A DNA stretch of 64,000 nucleotides from Trichostrongylus colubriformis (GCA_963978905.1 OZ022257.1:26799274-26863273); one strand, 5' to 3'; positions 9,253-21,310 are shown, counted from the stretch's first letter. Notes: generated by a model from the letters alone, not told the origin. Program-made: numbers and translations.

Positions 9253-12200
9253 GTATCCTAGTGTTCACTCACAGCGCTAGAACAACAACTCCTTTACTTG
9301 AACTTCAGGGAACTACTGCTGTATATTTTGTTCCCACCCTTGATAATCTATAACACTTCCTTATCGAGGGCGTTGATTATCCGTACGTTCCCAGATGTTC
9401 AACGCTGTCTTGCGGATTTCGGCTCGCTAACGGCATCAACAACCTTTCCCGGTGAAACGGTGGTCGAGCTACTGGATTCGGCGTCAACGTACACTGAAGT
9501 GAAACTCATTGTCAGGTTAGCGTGATGACACAGAGTATGGGATATTTGACGAAATTCATATCGATGTAAAATGATTGAATGTAGTGGTTTTGTAACTACT
9601 GCTATCTTCTGTTGAACTTGTTGTTCCTATAAATACATGGCACATGTGGATGAAGGCTAGTGAGAAAGTAGGTCGAAAAGTGTTCTTTTCCGGTGGGGGG
9701 GGGGTCGTATAAACGACAGCTGTATAGCCTGGGTCAGAGAACTTGTCAAGATGTCTTTTGCTGTTAAATAAGTCTTGATATTGCTTCGTGCAGTTTCGAA
9801 GACGCACAGTATAGTTAAATTTAGCTTGCGCAGCTTCTCCTCCCTATGGCATGTTATTGAGGATTTTCCGACTTACACTCGATCCTGCATACAGCTTAGC
9901 TTCTAACAGCTTTGCTCCTATACTGGGCTATAATTTGCCAATTCGATCTGCCTTGAACACACCGATAAAGCTTATGTCGGCTGATCTAATAATATGGAAG
10001 TACAGTTGCGAATGCGTAGAGGAGAAACGGAATCGAATGGGCGAAACTCGATAAGTAAAACTCGTACGATTGAGGGCGTGTTTTCGCGCTTTCAAATGCA
10101 ACCAAATAAGGCCGCGATTAAGCCTGAAAGAGCGCTTCCCAACACAGGTTTGCCACAAATCAACTCTTTTAAACTCGCCATTTAGAGTGAAAATTTTTTC
10201 CCAATCCTGTTTTTCCTAGGTTGTCTTTGGCGGTGCTTTCAATATCCATATCATTGGTGCAAAGGTACCGCGATAAATAGAAGCGAAGTACGCGACTCGT
10301 TACCTGATTCCGTTCAACGTCAACTAAGCACTTCTTCCTTGCGGTTACAGAGCTGATTCCAGTTGCGATATATAGATGCAGTAGAATAAGCATCGGCTAA
10401 CCCCACAAATCATTGACCAAGTTAAGCAGCCGCATATATCCTTCAACCATTCTTGGTACATACATAGCATGTGCATACCCAGTTGGGTGGCGCACACTAC
10501 TGCGCATAATACTATGGGCGTCGCTAGGCCGATCGGAATATCTTCCTATAAATCCAACCCACAGATTGTAACACGCTTCGCCCATCGTGGTTTTCCGCTC
10601 ATTTGAACTATGCTCAAGATAGCTTGGACACTTATTTCTACTGATTTTTTCTTGGTCTCCAAGCTGCGTTGGAACCGAGTTATGAATTTTTGGTGCACGG
10701 ACCTCCCGTTCGGGGTGCGCTCCGCCCACTGTGCCCAGACCACTCTTGGCTTTCACAAACTAACGTATGACCTTAATCATCTTTTCCCCACGTCTGGACC
10801 ATTTTTGCACCAAAAGAACAATTTTCCATTGGAGGGCCGGACGTTTCAGGGCACGCCCCGTCCACAATGGGCAGAGCTTAACACGGTCCATGTGTGCTCT
10901 TGACCTCTTGTCCCATGCCCTGCACATCCCAAGCTTGTCCCTATCTCCACAGGTCGTTTTCCATGTAACTTCCAAGCTCTGCCCACCGACACAAAGGCTC
11001 CGCCCACTGTGTCTAGGCCACTCACGACTCCATAAACTCGTCCCTGACCTTAATCCGCATTTTTCATCGGGAAACGGATCATTCCACGCCATGCCCCACC
11101 CACTGTCGGCGGAGCTTAACGTGTTCCATGTGTGCTCTTTACCTCTTGTGCCATGTCCTATCCATCCCGAACTTGTTCCCATAACCACATGTCGTTTTTC
11201 ATATAATACCTAATCTCGTGACAGACGAACGGACGGAGGGACGTACAGACATACGAAGCGTTTGATATATATTATAGTAGGGATATCACTGTTTGAGCGT
11301 GTGACAGATCCTACAAGAATGGATCACTGCTGGTGTCCGTTTGTTTACGCCTTCCCTTCGGTGTTCGGACTTTGAAATTTTGTTAGTGTGCAAGACCATA
11401 CGTGCCTGCATTGGAATTCTGATAAGTTGCAGTTTTTACGATGTCACTGGAAACTTACACCCCTTTGAGGTGTTGTTGAGTTTTCTAGTCAAAATGGATA
11501 GACTTATTGCGTGGCAATAAAAAATTTTCTATTCTTCTGTAGGACGTATGATGTGGATGGTCGACCGAGGACAACCGGTGGTGATCCGTTAGACGTACGG
11601 CTTCGTACTTATGGCAGTTCGCTACCAGTTTCGATCAATGATCTCAATGATGGCACCTATGAATTGTCCTTCAGGTGGGAGTTTGTCAAGCAACGAGTTC
11701 TTCTGTCGTTTTTTATTACTGGTTTCTTGATCGTTTTTGATGATTCAAATATTTTTAGGGTACAACAGTCCGGCGACTATGTGGTCGATGTTGAGATTTT
11801 CGGTCGTCCCATAAAAAATAGCCCCTTCGCTGTCTCGGTTTCGTCGCATCATAGACCCAAGTGGGCGATTCTTGAAATTTTTTTCTCAGCGTATCACTGT
11901 TTACCGTTTCCTTTTGTTAGGTAGCTCTCAGTCCGGCACTGGCATGGCACCACTTTGTAACAATAGTTTTTAATAAATGACAATTAAGACATGGATATTT
12001 TTGTTTCCTTATTGAAGTGCTTCTTAGCACTGACATACTGTCAATTAACTTTGCACATACGACATGCTAACGACAGTACAAAGCTAAAGTAATTAAGATG
12101 ATCTACCTTTTACAGATGGCAGTTGCCCGTCGAACTGCATCAGCCTGTCAAAGTGGCAATGAATGGGGATCATGTGCTTCATGTTCTTGACACTGGAAAC

Positions 12201-15200
12201 GAGAGAGGTCGGTCGTGATTATTGTTTTCAAAAGTGTCCCACTTGTTGCTTGCGTTCCTCATACAGAGTTTCTTCCCGGACGTTCCACTTAATCAGAAAA
12301 AAAGAGGATGGTATTTGCATAGTTCTCATGGGGGTGCACATTTGGTCCAAAAAGTATAGTATGGTAAGTATACGGAAAGATAATTGCATGATTTCCGTAG
12401 GTCACTCCGTACCTCACCTCGCACTATCTAGCCCTGCCTGTAGGGTGATCCTATTTTACTGTTTCCGCCGACTGTTGACATTTCTATACAAAAAGTAATG
12501 CACATATATTAGGTCTATGCAGAATAAATGGCCGAAACGTAATTGGCCATAACTTCGCTCAGACACAACTTTATTTGTCGAAATAAAAACCATTCGAATC
12601 TACAGAATTTTGCCAACGATCTGGTAAGGGAAATATACCATCACGATCAAATTCTGGATTGCGAGAATCAATAAAGTCAAGAATGGCATTTTTACCGTGC
12701 ATAATTTTTCTGCCGCAGGTTTGCATCGGGAACCCGGAAAAAGTGGTAATCCGTCAGGGATAGGTCTGGGGAATAAAGGGGGGGGGGGTGAGGGAGAGGC
12801 TCGATGCCTAACTGCATCATTTTTTACTGGGTGCGCAAAACAACGCAAAACCCCACAGTTCGCAAGTCACCCGGCAGAAACTGATCGAGACTCTCCCTCA
12901 CCCCCTTTATTGCTCAGACCTATCTCCGACGAATTACCACTTTTTCCCGGTTCTCGATGCAAACCTGGGTCAGAAGGAGTTCGCCGAAACGATGCATGTT
13001 GAAAATGCCATCGTTGACTTCATTAATTTTCGCAATCCTGAATTTGATCATGATGGCATATTTTCTTTACCAGATCGTTGGCAAGGTTGTGTAGATTCGA
13101 ATGGTTTTTATTTCGACAAATAAAGTTGTGTCTGAGCGAAGTTATGGCATTTGTAAAAAAGTAGTCCGTTTTGGCCATTTATTCTGCATAGACCTAATAC
13201 AAGAGTGGAAGGTAAAAGTGTTTAAAAAAGAAGTTCATCCGTAGTTTGCGGTGGCACTTCATTGATACATACCAAACTCTCGAGTTTAATATCAGTGACA
13301 TATGATCGCGCCACGCATGTGTGTCTGTAAGTATTTTTTTGTCGGGTGTTTAATACATTAGGGGTATGTGAGCATCTCACTTGCTGCTAGAGGAGTTAGT
13401 TTTTACGGTAGACTTCTCACACCTGTTGACATAACGTCTCTCTCTTGTACCTATCACTTTGTGAAAGGTCGTACAAGAGGTGTTCATACAGGTTCGATGG
13501 AAACAGTCAATCTCTTTTCATAAGGTGAGTGCGCATTCCAGGTGAGAAGGGGGATTCTTCCAGGCCTACACTGCAACTTGTCCCTCTAAAATTCTTCCAT
13601 TCCCATAACACTAGCACAACCGTATGCATTCTACGTGGATTATCCGTGCATCTACTAACCACCTCTCACGTCACCTTCCCCATAGTGCCGGGTTATAAGC
13701 CTTTCCCTCTCATCTTACTATGGCGCCATGCATGTGGCACCTCTCTATGTGGTTTCAGCATCATCAGAAAACCCATTTTTCACACTGGCTCCCGTTTCAC
13801 ATCCAACTCCGGTCTCCTTCCATCGCTAATCCCTCAGCGGCATAATTCCAGTTCCTGCTGCTCTCCTTCCAGCTTTGATAGAATCGTACACGGGGAAATG
13901 AGTATCTATTGCCCACATATCTATGTTTTATTTGCTTGATAAGAGCAGCATGCCAAGTTTCAAGCGAAAAAGTGAGATGAGATATTGGCTAGATACAGCT
14001 CCTCGAAGTGATGGCCGAGAGGGCGGGGCCTCAGATTATATGTCCGCCCCATCGTCCGCCGCGGTCGAAGGCGTATAATGGGCACAGAAAGTTGCGCAAA
14101 CAGTCCCATTCTTCGTATAAGAACGCGGCGGACGACGGGGCGGGCATTTACCCTGAAGCCCCGCCCTCTCGGCGACCACTTTGAGGAGCTGTATCTCGCC
14201 TGATTCTTACCTATTCGCGTGAAACTTTCCATGCAGCCCTCATCAAGCATAAGCAACATAAATATATGGTAAAAGAGAAAGTCGTTTTCCGTGCACGATT
14301 CCTCTAACCTATCAGCATGCCGCAGCTAATGCTCGAACTTTTATTTCTACTAGCCTCTCGCTAAACTTCTGATTCCCTTTGTGTTACCCCTACCTTGCCA
14401 ACCCGTTTCTTCACGCTGTATGAGTTAGTTTCCTCGGAGGCGAGTGATATGTTTATTTACCCTCAGTGTATTAATTGGGAGACAGCGAGAATATTTTAGG
14501 CACACAGTGGCGCGACCATGGGTCACTGATATTAAAGTTGAGAGTTTGGTTTGTATCAATGAAGTGTTACTCCAAACCACGAATGAATTCTTTATTTCAT
14601 TTATACACTTTCATCTTTCCTCTTGTACATCTGCATTACTTCTTGCATCTTGAAGGTCAACAGAGGGTGCAATCAGTCAAATAGGGTCACATCACAGGTA
14701 GAGCTAGGAGGTGCGGAGTGACCTGCAGTAGTCCTGTGATTATCTTACTGTATACCTCTTGAAATAAAGACCTTCATCGTTTTCATCACTGTCAGTGAGC
14801 AGGTTAAGTGAGTTAATCCTGACTGGTGAATGCAGTTTTGCATGAGATGCCTACCAGGCTTCCCATAGGTGGTGAATAGTACGGCAGGTAATCTGTTCTT
14901 TTCTTTTTAGTGAGAGTCGTCAGAGACAGCGGTGAGGTTATCAACGACATCAAGGCACCTTGCCTGAGCGGAGGCACTGCCGTTGGCATGGCACTTCTAA
15001 GTGGAGGTGATATGGCGATTTTAAATTGGAGGACGAAGAGCATAACACGCCTAGGACCAAAAGGGGACGAAATACAAGTATGTGAATTACGCCAAGCCTT
15101 TTTTACTCTCGAACTGACTGAGGAAAAACTCTGTACGCTGTACTTCATTCACCTTTTTCTAGAGCATAAACTTTTCTGAGTTCAACGAGCCGATCGATCT

Positions 15201-18200
15201 TGCTGCTGATCATCGTGGGAGATATCTTATCGCTGATGCTCAAAAAGTGGGTTTTATCGAATTACTTTTAGTTATTTCTTATTTTACGAATACGTCCTCA
15301 TTCATGATTTTCCATGTCTTTGCGTTTCTAACCTTTTCGACATGTTTATTTCACGTATTTCTAACCTTTCTGACATATTTACATGTACTTCTATCTTCTT
15401 CTTACTTCCCTGCATCAGCCGTTATTTATCTATTGAAAAACCTGTATAGGGTTGAGCATTGATACCATTCCGCAGCTGTTGTACCAAATGTTTTGTTGCG
15501 GCTTCCTGTAATGTACTTGTTTTGTCAGAGTAATTGTGTACCTCCAGGTTTTCGTATTCGATGCGAACTTGCGGCCGCAGTTCAGCTTTCCTACTCGCGG
15601 GCAAACTGTAACTTCCGTTAACGTTGGCCTGGATGATGACATTTTAGTTGGAACAACTCATGGTCTTCTTCTATTTGATGGGGCTGGAAGATTTTTGAGA
15701 GAGATTCCTATCGCACCTGAGGAACATAAGTGAGTTGCTCCGAAGCCCAGACAGAATGGCCAGTGTCCACACAGCTCTTTAGAAATGTTCGTGTATTTTG
15801 GATTTATTAAAACAGATTTTATACTGACGGGAGTAGGAACCCAGGTCGAAGTGGGCATATGTAATGAGATGCCTTCAATTCGAGTTTTTTTCGGACGCTG
15901 ATTTCGAATCTGCTTTCCAAATTTTCGAATTGATTTTCTAAACAGGGAAGGCCTCTCGTTCATGAACATCAGCGTGAGTTCACCACAAAAGCATACGTTG
16001 TCAGCTGTGGCCTTGTGCAGAGGTAAGCGCGACTATCATGAGCGATCGATGACTTGAAGCATCGAGATCATCCCACAACCAAAAACGGTTTTCCACGTTT
16101 GCCACGTGACAATCGGCGAGAACGAGACTGTGTACGGTGGTCTTATAAACATGTCGCTTATAGACACTGTGAAATCATCAGTCTGAACAGAAGTGTCTGT
16201 GACGCGACAGGCTGTGACGATTTTTTTATTCGTTGGCTCATTGTGAGAAGCTCTCATGTCTTAATCATTTTATATTAGTGTACCATAATTGCCCATAAAA
16301 TGTTGCTTCTCCTGATTCGAAAAGCAAGGTGTAGTCGGGCATGATTTTTGTAATAAAGCTGCTCAGCCCGTCAATTTATCACGTCTTCGGCCATAAGGAC
16401 TGTTAAAATGTGGTTATACCGAAGTAGAAGTGTGTCCTGGAATCACAAGAAAAAGTTCTACACAGTGGAGAAGGGTCGGCTCCACAGGGGCTGCTTCGAC
16501 ATGGGTTCCTTCTTTTTTGAGAAGCTGTTCCTCATGGAATGTTATAGTCGGGAGCTTATCGGAATTGAACAAATAAACAATAGCGAACAGAACACGTTTG
16601 ATGTGGATTGTTTTAAAAGCTGTGTATCACTACTCACCTCATGTTCTCGTCGAATTTTGTTAGTTTTAGGGGTCGTATAATGGTATCAACGTGTGCAGTT
16701 TGTCCTGAAAGTGGTCTTGTAATTGCTGGAGTTGTAGATGCGAAGACGAACAAAGCTCAGTTGGCGGTAAGTGCTTTACGCCAATTTTTTGCCGATGTTT
16801 TTACTATGAGGATCAATGGTTGATAATGTTGGAAATCTTATTCCTTAAGAATGCTCATGTCTCGTCATTCGCACAGATCAATAAATTTGTGCGTTAGTTC
16901 CAAGAATTTTTACTCGGTTTGCAGCTGTAGTTGCCGCGCACACCGTTCAACATTTCGTGACCTTCGCGTACCGGCACGCGCGTTCTAATCCAAATCAGCC
17001 TTTTCGAGCTTCTCTTGCTAACAAACTCATGGCATTAGATTGGAATTCTGCAGATAATCTAGTTTTGGGACTGAATTTGATAAGCTACTGAGAGCGCCTG
17101 GAAAAGATTGAGACACCGGAGGATGTAAATTTGGCAGGTTGTGGAAAATGAAAGGGACTACTCAGCAGTGCGAAAGTTGCAAGAGACCGAAAGGAAACGG
17201 AGAGGAACTCGAGAAATAGGAGCACGAACCCCCCTCTCCCCTTCTCTTTCGTGCCCCTCTTCGTCACTAGCCGATAGGGAGCATTGCAGACAATGGCAAA
17301 AAATACACAGTACATATTTCCTGATACTATTAGGTTGTCCCAAAAGTCTTGTAGTATTCTTTTTTCGATCACCGCTTTTTATTATTTTTTCTTCCAACAA
17401 ACAACAATGAGGCAGCAACGTATTCACCATTGTTATCGACAACACTCTGCCCCCTCATAGGTAAATCGTTGATTCCCTCCTCCGAGAACTCCGAGTTCTG
17501 AGAGTCGAAGAAGTCAGCGATCGCCTTCGCAAGCAAGTCATAATAAACGAATTTTCTCTTGGCCAGGAAGGATTCAAGGGGAAGGGTAAGGTGATGGTCA
17601 GAAGGGGCAATGTCTGGAGAGTATGACGGGTAGGGCAGCTCATCCCAGCCGAGCTCGTGTAGCTTGGCCTGGGAATCTTTCGCGAATTTTTCGCGAATGG
17701 GACCGGGCATCGTCACAAAGGAAGGTGACCGCTGACCGTTCCCGGCGCTTTTCTCGAACAGCGACGCGAGCTGCTGAAGCTGGCGGGTGTATGCGGTAGC
17801 GGTGACTGTCTCGCATTGTACCAGCACCTCGTGAATAAGCGTTCCTCACGCGTCCCAGAAGTAGCACAGTCCTTAGCGTAGTTTGTCTTCCATGTCAATT
17901 TCGCCGTTGCTGAAGCTGATGAACCAGCGGCGCGCGCCTCGGAGCTCCCACATCCCCTGCCCAATGCAACGTTGATGGAGTGGCAAGCTTCCTTCGCTTT
18001 GGTGCCGCAAGACCCCTCATAGTATTAGGTTGTCGGGAAAGTTCTTTCGTTTTTTATAACTTGCTTTTTTCCCTCAAAACTGCTTTCCAGAAATTTCTTC
18101 TGTACATATATATGTAGTACAAGTTCCCACGCATCTAAAAGTATTATTGTCTTCCATCTCCCGGATAAGCTTTTTCGGCAAAATAAACATATCAACAGTC

Positions 18201-20217
18201 AACCTCATTTTCAATACAAAAATTATAAAAAGATTTTTCTTTGAATGGCGTTAGACAGGGAAAGGAAAAGGTGATAATCCGATGGAGCAAGATCAGGGCT
18301 ATAAGGTGGATGGGGTAGCAATTTTTATCCAAGCTCGAGAATTTTTTGGCGAGTCATTTTTTCAATAGTGGTAAAAATTTTTTAAAATTTTTTTTAAAAA
18401 AAATTTTGAGCTTGGATAAAAATTGCTACCTTATAGCCCTGATCTTGCTCCATCGGATTATCACCTTTTCCCTTCCCTGTCTAACGCCATTCAAAGAAAA
18501 AATTGGAATTGAAAATGAGGTAACTTTTGAAATTTTTATTTTGCCGAAATGGGTTATCCGGGAAATGGAAGACAACAATACCTATAGATGCGTGAGATTT
18601 TGTACTACATATATGTACAGAAGAAATTTCTGGAAAGCTGTTTTGAGGGAAAAAAGCAAGTTTTTAAAAAACGAAAGAACTTTCCCGACAACCTAATAGA
18701 TGACACCGCGTGTTGGGTGGGTATCGACTACGGGCACTGTAGTTCTCTTCACGGAATCTGGTAAGTCAATATGTATTTTGCTAGAAAGCTCAGAGAACGT
18801 TCTACCATATTCCTGAACCGCCCAGAACTGTCTCGAAGTGAACAAGAGTTACTGATTTTTTTGGAAAAATACTACAAGACTTTTAGGACAACCTAATACT
18901 TCCTGACTAGCAACCTCTTTCCGTTGAGTAGCACTATGGTTGTAGTACTAGTAGCAGTACGATTTTTCAAACGTGTGTCCAAATCTTGATTAGACTGGAA
19001 ACTTGTTACCTATGTGGTTTAGCCAGACTCCTTGAGCATGAATACGCGCTTTGCGAGAAAATGCCCAGAGTAGCGATAGGTTACCTCTTCGATAGCTACC
19101 GTTGAGACACGACAGGAAGTCACACTTCACAATTCACAGAAGAGCCTCAATCAGAATGATGCGAATCGTCTCGCTGCCTCTGAGCAAGCCTTATATAGCC
19201 ATGTAAGGAGGCTGTAATGGAAATGGGACGTGGAATGGACCAAATCAACCGGCCGCGAACGTTGTTCCGCCCTCGCCGGCAGCTACCCGGCGTATAAACG
19301 GCAGCACGGCTCGCAGAGCAGCGGGATCGTGTAAAACTAGACCGCGCTTTTTTAACGCGAGTTTCGCCGCACAGCTTCCCCTGAAGTGAAAGGTTAGTGG
19401 AGAGAACAAGTGTAAAGTACGGCAAGCTTAAGTATAACGGCATTCTCATTTCTCACTTTCTCCTCACCCCTCACGGTGCCTTTGACCGTGGATAGTGATA
19501 TCACTACAGGATATTGTCCACTTCATTGTACCGTGCTAAAAGAGGCTCGTAGCATTGAGAAATAACCGCCACCAGTTCAACCGAGGCCGCATCCGCAAGA
19601 TTTTGCGCCGTTTGAGCTGTTGCGTGTTCGTTGTCAGGGGCGAGTAAATGGCTATCAAACGATGAACGAATGACGGCGCCTGCATCCTCATAGGAAGAAA
19701 CCGCCTAACCCTCAACTCGAGCACTTCGTTCAACAATTTTTATGAGCTCGTACTCATTATACAACACACAGATCACTGCATCGATTACAGTCCAATTCGG
19801 GAAAACACATAGGGCGTAGCCTACGGACTTGTGTGAATGGCGAGAGTGAGAATGTGGCGGGAGTGGGAGTGTGCGGCGGGGTGAGTGAGTTTGATACATG
19901 TTCATCCGAGTTCGTAGGCCACGCCCTATCTGTTTTTCCGAAGTGGACTGTACCACCACCATTCTATTCACAATCTTTTCATTTTCAGAGCTGGCGAAAA
20001 TCTGAGCGGAATTTCAAACTTTTTGATCAGTGGTTGTCCACACGATCTCTCTTTACAGATTTCTCGCTACAAGGGAGCTTTCGTTTTCTACATCGACTCT
20101 TATGGTGCTCGTCTGCGACGTCCTTGTGGTGTGTGCATAGGCATGGGTCCACGAGCGGGACAATGCTTGATAGTTGATCATGCGTCTAATTCGGTCCGGA
20201 TGTATAGGTTTAAATAA
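8685..20217 (+). CDS. TRIM-NHL family protein (coiled coil, filamin repeat, NHL repeats), 5' end missing
   Basis: Exons read by eye: 8685-8816, 8976-9117, 9202-9252 (or read-through from 8976), 9395-9515, 11543-11674, 11759-11860, 12116-12207, 14911-15077, 15181-15246, 15548-15729, 16670-16766 and 19989-20217 (TAA). Nearly all have AG/GT borders with matching phases, giving about 500 residues. Order: basic coiled coil, a filamin/ABP280 repeat (about residues 108-226), then NHL beta-propeller blades to the C-terminus. Family members (C. elegans LIN-41, human TRIM2/3/71) are cytoplasmic ubiquitin ligases and/or RNA-binding regulators. Here the RING and B-boxes are not found, and the join 16766 (phase 0) to 19989 (phase 2) fails, so at least one exon is missed or lost. 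The blades are divergent. Orthology to a named gene is not claimed. Introns reach over 3 kb and are full of transposons. Confidence 0.88.
9395..11860 (+). CDS. TRIM-NHL gene: filamin-repeat exons
   Basis: Exons 9395-9515, 11543-11674 and 11759-11860 join in phases 1, 2, 2 and 2. They encode an Ig-like filamin repeat. Landmarks are FPGETVVELLDSAS, YDVDGRPRTTGGDPLDVRL, INDLNDGTYELSFR and GDYVVDVEIFGRPIKNSPF; the last is the classic filamin ending (GxPIxxSPF). A filamin repeat before NHL repeats is diagnostic of the LIN-41/TRIM71 and TRIM2/3 architecture. The 2-kb intron between the first two exons holds a tandem repeat (10721-11215). Confidence 0.92.
10721..11215. repeat. Two diverged tandem units of about 279 bp, intronic
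   Basis: CTCCGCCCACTGTG starts unit 1 near 10720 and unit 2 near 10999. Both then share GACCTTAATC, CATGTGTGCTCTT, ACCTCTTGT and TCGTTTT. The block ends in ACAGACGAACGGACGGAGGG, a simple purine-rich tail often seen at nematode interspersed-repeat ends. CCGCCCACTGTG is shared with the repeats at 4056 and 6337. Long open frames on both strands are shadows. Confidence 0.75.
12116..20217 (+). CDS. TRIM-NHL gene: NHL beta-propeller exons
   Basis: Exons 12116-12207, 14911-15077, 15181-15246, 15548-15729, 16670-16766 and 19989-20217. Blade motifs include VLHVLDTGNERV, FNEPIDLAADHRGRYLIADA, KVFVFDANLRP, DDILVGTTHGLLLFDGAG and the terminal CLIVDHASNSVRMYRF, which matches the usual NHL ending (ADxxNxxVxxY). 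NHL propellers bind RNA or protein partners. The expected exon between 16766 and 19989 was not found; that interval is where a mariner, a nested MITE and other repeats lie. A frame at about 16925-17090 is open but has no matching splice sites. Confidence 0.88.
12509..13197. mobile_element. Foldback mariner-type MITE, 689 bp, TA duplication
   Basis: The left end TTAGGTCTATGCAGAATAAA and the right end TTTATTCTGCATAGACCTAA are inverted copies, each flanked by TA (12507-12508 and 13198-13199). The inversion runs through most of the element: CGACAAATAAAGTTGTGTCT on the right matches the left arm, and the GGGTGAGGGAGAG and CTCTCCCTCACCC inner arms also pair. No transposase is present. It sits in an intron of the TRIM-NHL gene. 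Confidence 0.9.
13947..14280. mobile_element. GC-rich foldback MITE, copy B
   Basis: Arms pair: GATACAGCTCCTCGAAGTG with CACTTTGAGGAGCTGTATC, and GTCCGCCGCGG with the inner CGCGGCGGACGACGGGGCGG. The same family is at 465-795, sharing the GGCGGACGACGGG core and the AACATAAATATATGG tail. Intronic and noncoding. Confidence 0.7.
17369..17970 (-). pseudogene. Mariner transposase fragment
   Basis: Minus-strand frames carry hallmark mariner sequence: ELGWDELPYPSYSPDIAPSD, matching the family SPDLAPSDYHLF block with the third catalytic Asp, then FLAKRKF and the C-terminal helix region ending GINDLPMRG. A frame upstream (near 17710) gives FLCDDARSH, matching the HDNARPH block with the second Asp. The two parts lie in different frames and the N-terminal DNA-binding half is absent. 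It is broken by frameshifts, deletion and the nested MITE, so it is nonfunctional. Confidence 0.88.
18025..18696. mobile_element. Foldback MITE nested in the mariner, 672 bp
   Basis: The left end TTAGGTTGTCGGGAAAGTTC and the right end GAACTTTCCCGACAACCTAA are flanked by TA (18023-18024 and 18697-18698). The arms are inverted copies over nearly 300 bp each, for example CAGGGCTATAAGGTGG on the left and CTTATAGCCCTGATCTTG on the right, meeting at an AT-rich centre near 18370-18405. It has no transposase. Its ends resemble those of the host mariner but differ after TTAGGTTGTC. Confidence 0.93.
18955..19085. repeat. Fragment of the large inverted-repeat family
   Basis: The run GAAACTTGTT, ACTCCTTGAGCATGAATA and CTTTGCGAGAAAATGCC matches 49738-49812 inside the element at 48946-50136. 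It is a stand-alone fragment without termini. Confidence 0.55.
19140..19460. repeat. GC-rich intronic block, possible repeat
   Basis: A GC-rich segment (CGGCCGCGAACGTTGTTCCG and CGCCGGCAGCTACCCGGCG) with local self-complementarity and a TATATA-type motif on the minus strand (CTATATAAGGC). No protein family is recognised. It is probably another interspersed element in the TRIM-NHL intron. Confidence 0.3.
19788..19950. mobile_element. 163-bp MITE with TA duplication, copy 1
   Basis: Ends CAGTCCAATTCGG and CCGAAGTGGACTG are inverted and flanked by TA. The subterminal arms ACACATAGGGCGTAGCCTACG and GTAGGCCACGCCCTATCTG also pair. The purine-rich middle (GGCGAGAGTGAGAATG) is shared, in opposite orientation, with 26494-26654. 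It lies just upstream of the last TRIM-NHL exon. Confidence 0.85.
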
Positions 20218-21300
20218 TGCTCAGGCAGACCAAAGTTCAGCTCATATTATTTGCTCTATTGAAAGCTTCACTTTTAAGTGCCCGTTAAACCATGGCCAGG
20301 CCACCGAGTTTTGCACCTTTTCTCAGGAATTTTCAATAGTCAACCAGATATTCATTCAGCTGTGTAGCAGTGATGTTCTTGTGGACGATCATTAAGAATC
20401 GAGCCACTCCCATGTTACTGGCATGAAGCTTTTCATAAACGGTAAAGACTGAAACGAACAGTTACAGTGGTAATCAAGGCAGCTGTCTTAAACCAGTACA
20501 TTGTGGGGCAGAGTGTTCGATGGACTAAAATTTTAATTTGACGAGTGGGGTAGCCATGGTCATTCTCTGTGATGCATTTCACCGTTCTTTGTCATTCTCA
20601 TGGTACTTTCCACATCGTGCTTTATGGTAGTGGGAAGGTAGCGCATACCCGACCTGCTGAGACTTACTTCTATGCGTGGATTATCTCCCTTTATGCCGTG
20701 TGGTATTTCTATCGTAAGGGTGGTCCAATATCAGAAGGAAAGAATATGTGTACGAGAAGGTTCAAAACTCAGTTGCCAGCCTAGCAGTTATAAGCCCCTG
20801 GATTTAGACTACATAAGTCTACATATACATGGTTGAGGTATGAGCTCCTAAAGTATGACCAGAGCTTCTCAGCTTTTATTTGTGTTTTAGGATGGATTGG
20901 AGCTAAGCTTAATTGATGACTTTGTCTTTTTTGCTCTGTGGTTTTTTCAATACTGCATTATATCGGTGTTTGTCTGATTGTGTGTTTAGCGGGTTCACTT
21001 CCTTCTTCCGAAGCGGAATCAGTGACTCAGTTTATTGGCTTTTCTTTGTACATTCGTTATCGAGCCATACGGTGTATGCCATGGACACCAGTGACTTAAC
21101 ATCATCATTGTGTAGCATAATTTTGTCAAGGGACGATTAATAAATTGTTAGAGTCAATTATTGTGATTTTTCACAGAAAATTTCGAGTTCTTGGATGGTG
21201 AGGAGGTGTTGTCCTTACTCAGGCACCACTTTCACAGCTGTTCCCATCACTACTTCTGACTCAAATCAGAGAAATTTGAGATGGTGGTGGCCTCGTCTCC
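20218..21300. other. No recognisable gene (3' of TRIM-NHL)
   Basis: Follows the TAA at 20215-20217. There is no clean AATAAA within the first hundred bases and no domain in the open frames. It presumably holds the 3' UTR and intergenic sequence. Confidence 0.4.
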
Positions 21301-21310
21301 ACAGCTTCGC

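Larger units (their letters stand above)
17330..18896 (-). mobile_element. Mariner relic interrupted by a MITE
   Basis: The left end TTAGGTTGTCCCAAAAGTCT and its inverted right end (AGACTTTTAGGACAACCTAA) are each flanked by TA. Subtracting the nested MITE and its TA duplication leaves about 893 bp, shorter than a complete mariner of about 1.3 kb, so it is also internally deleted. Orientation follows the transposase remnant on the minus strand. It lies in the last intron of the TRIM-NHL gene. Confidence 0.88.

Noticed and set aside
10397..11213. Several 100-150-codon frames on both strands
   Set aside because: They overlie the diverged tandem repeat inside a TRIM-NHL intron and contradict one another.
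12600..13002. Proline-rich and glycine-rich frames
   Set aside because: Both arms of a foldback MITE translated in opposite directions.
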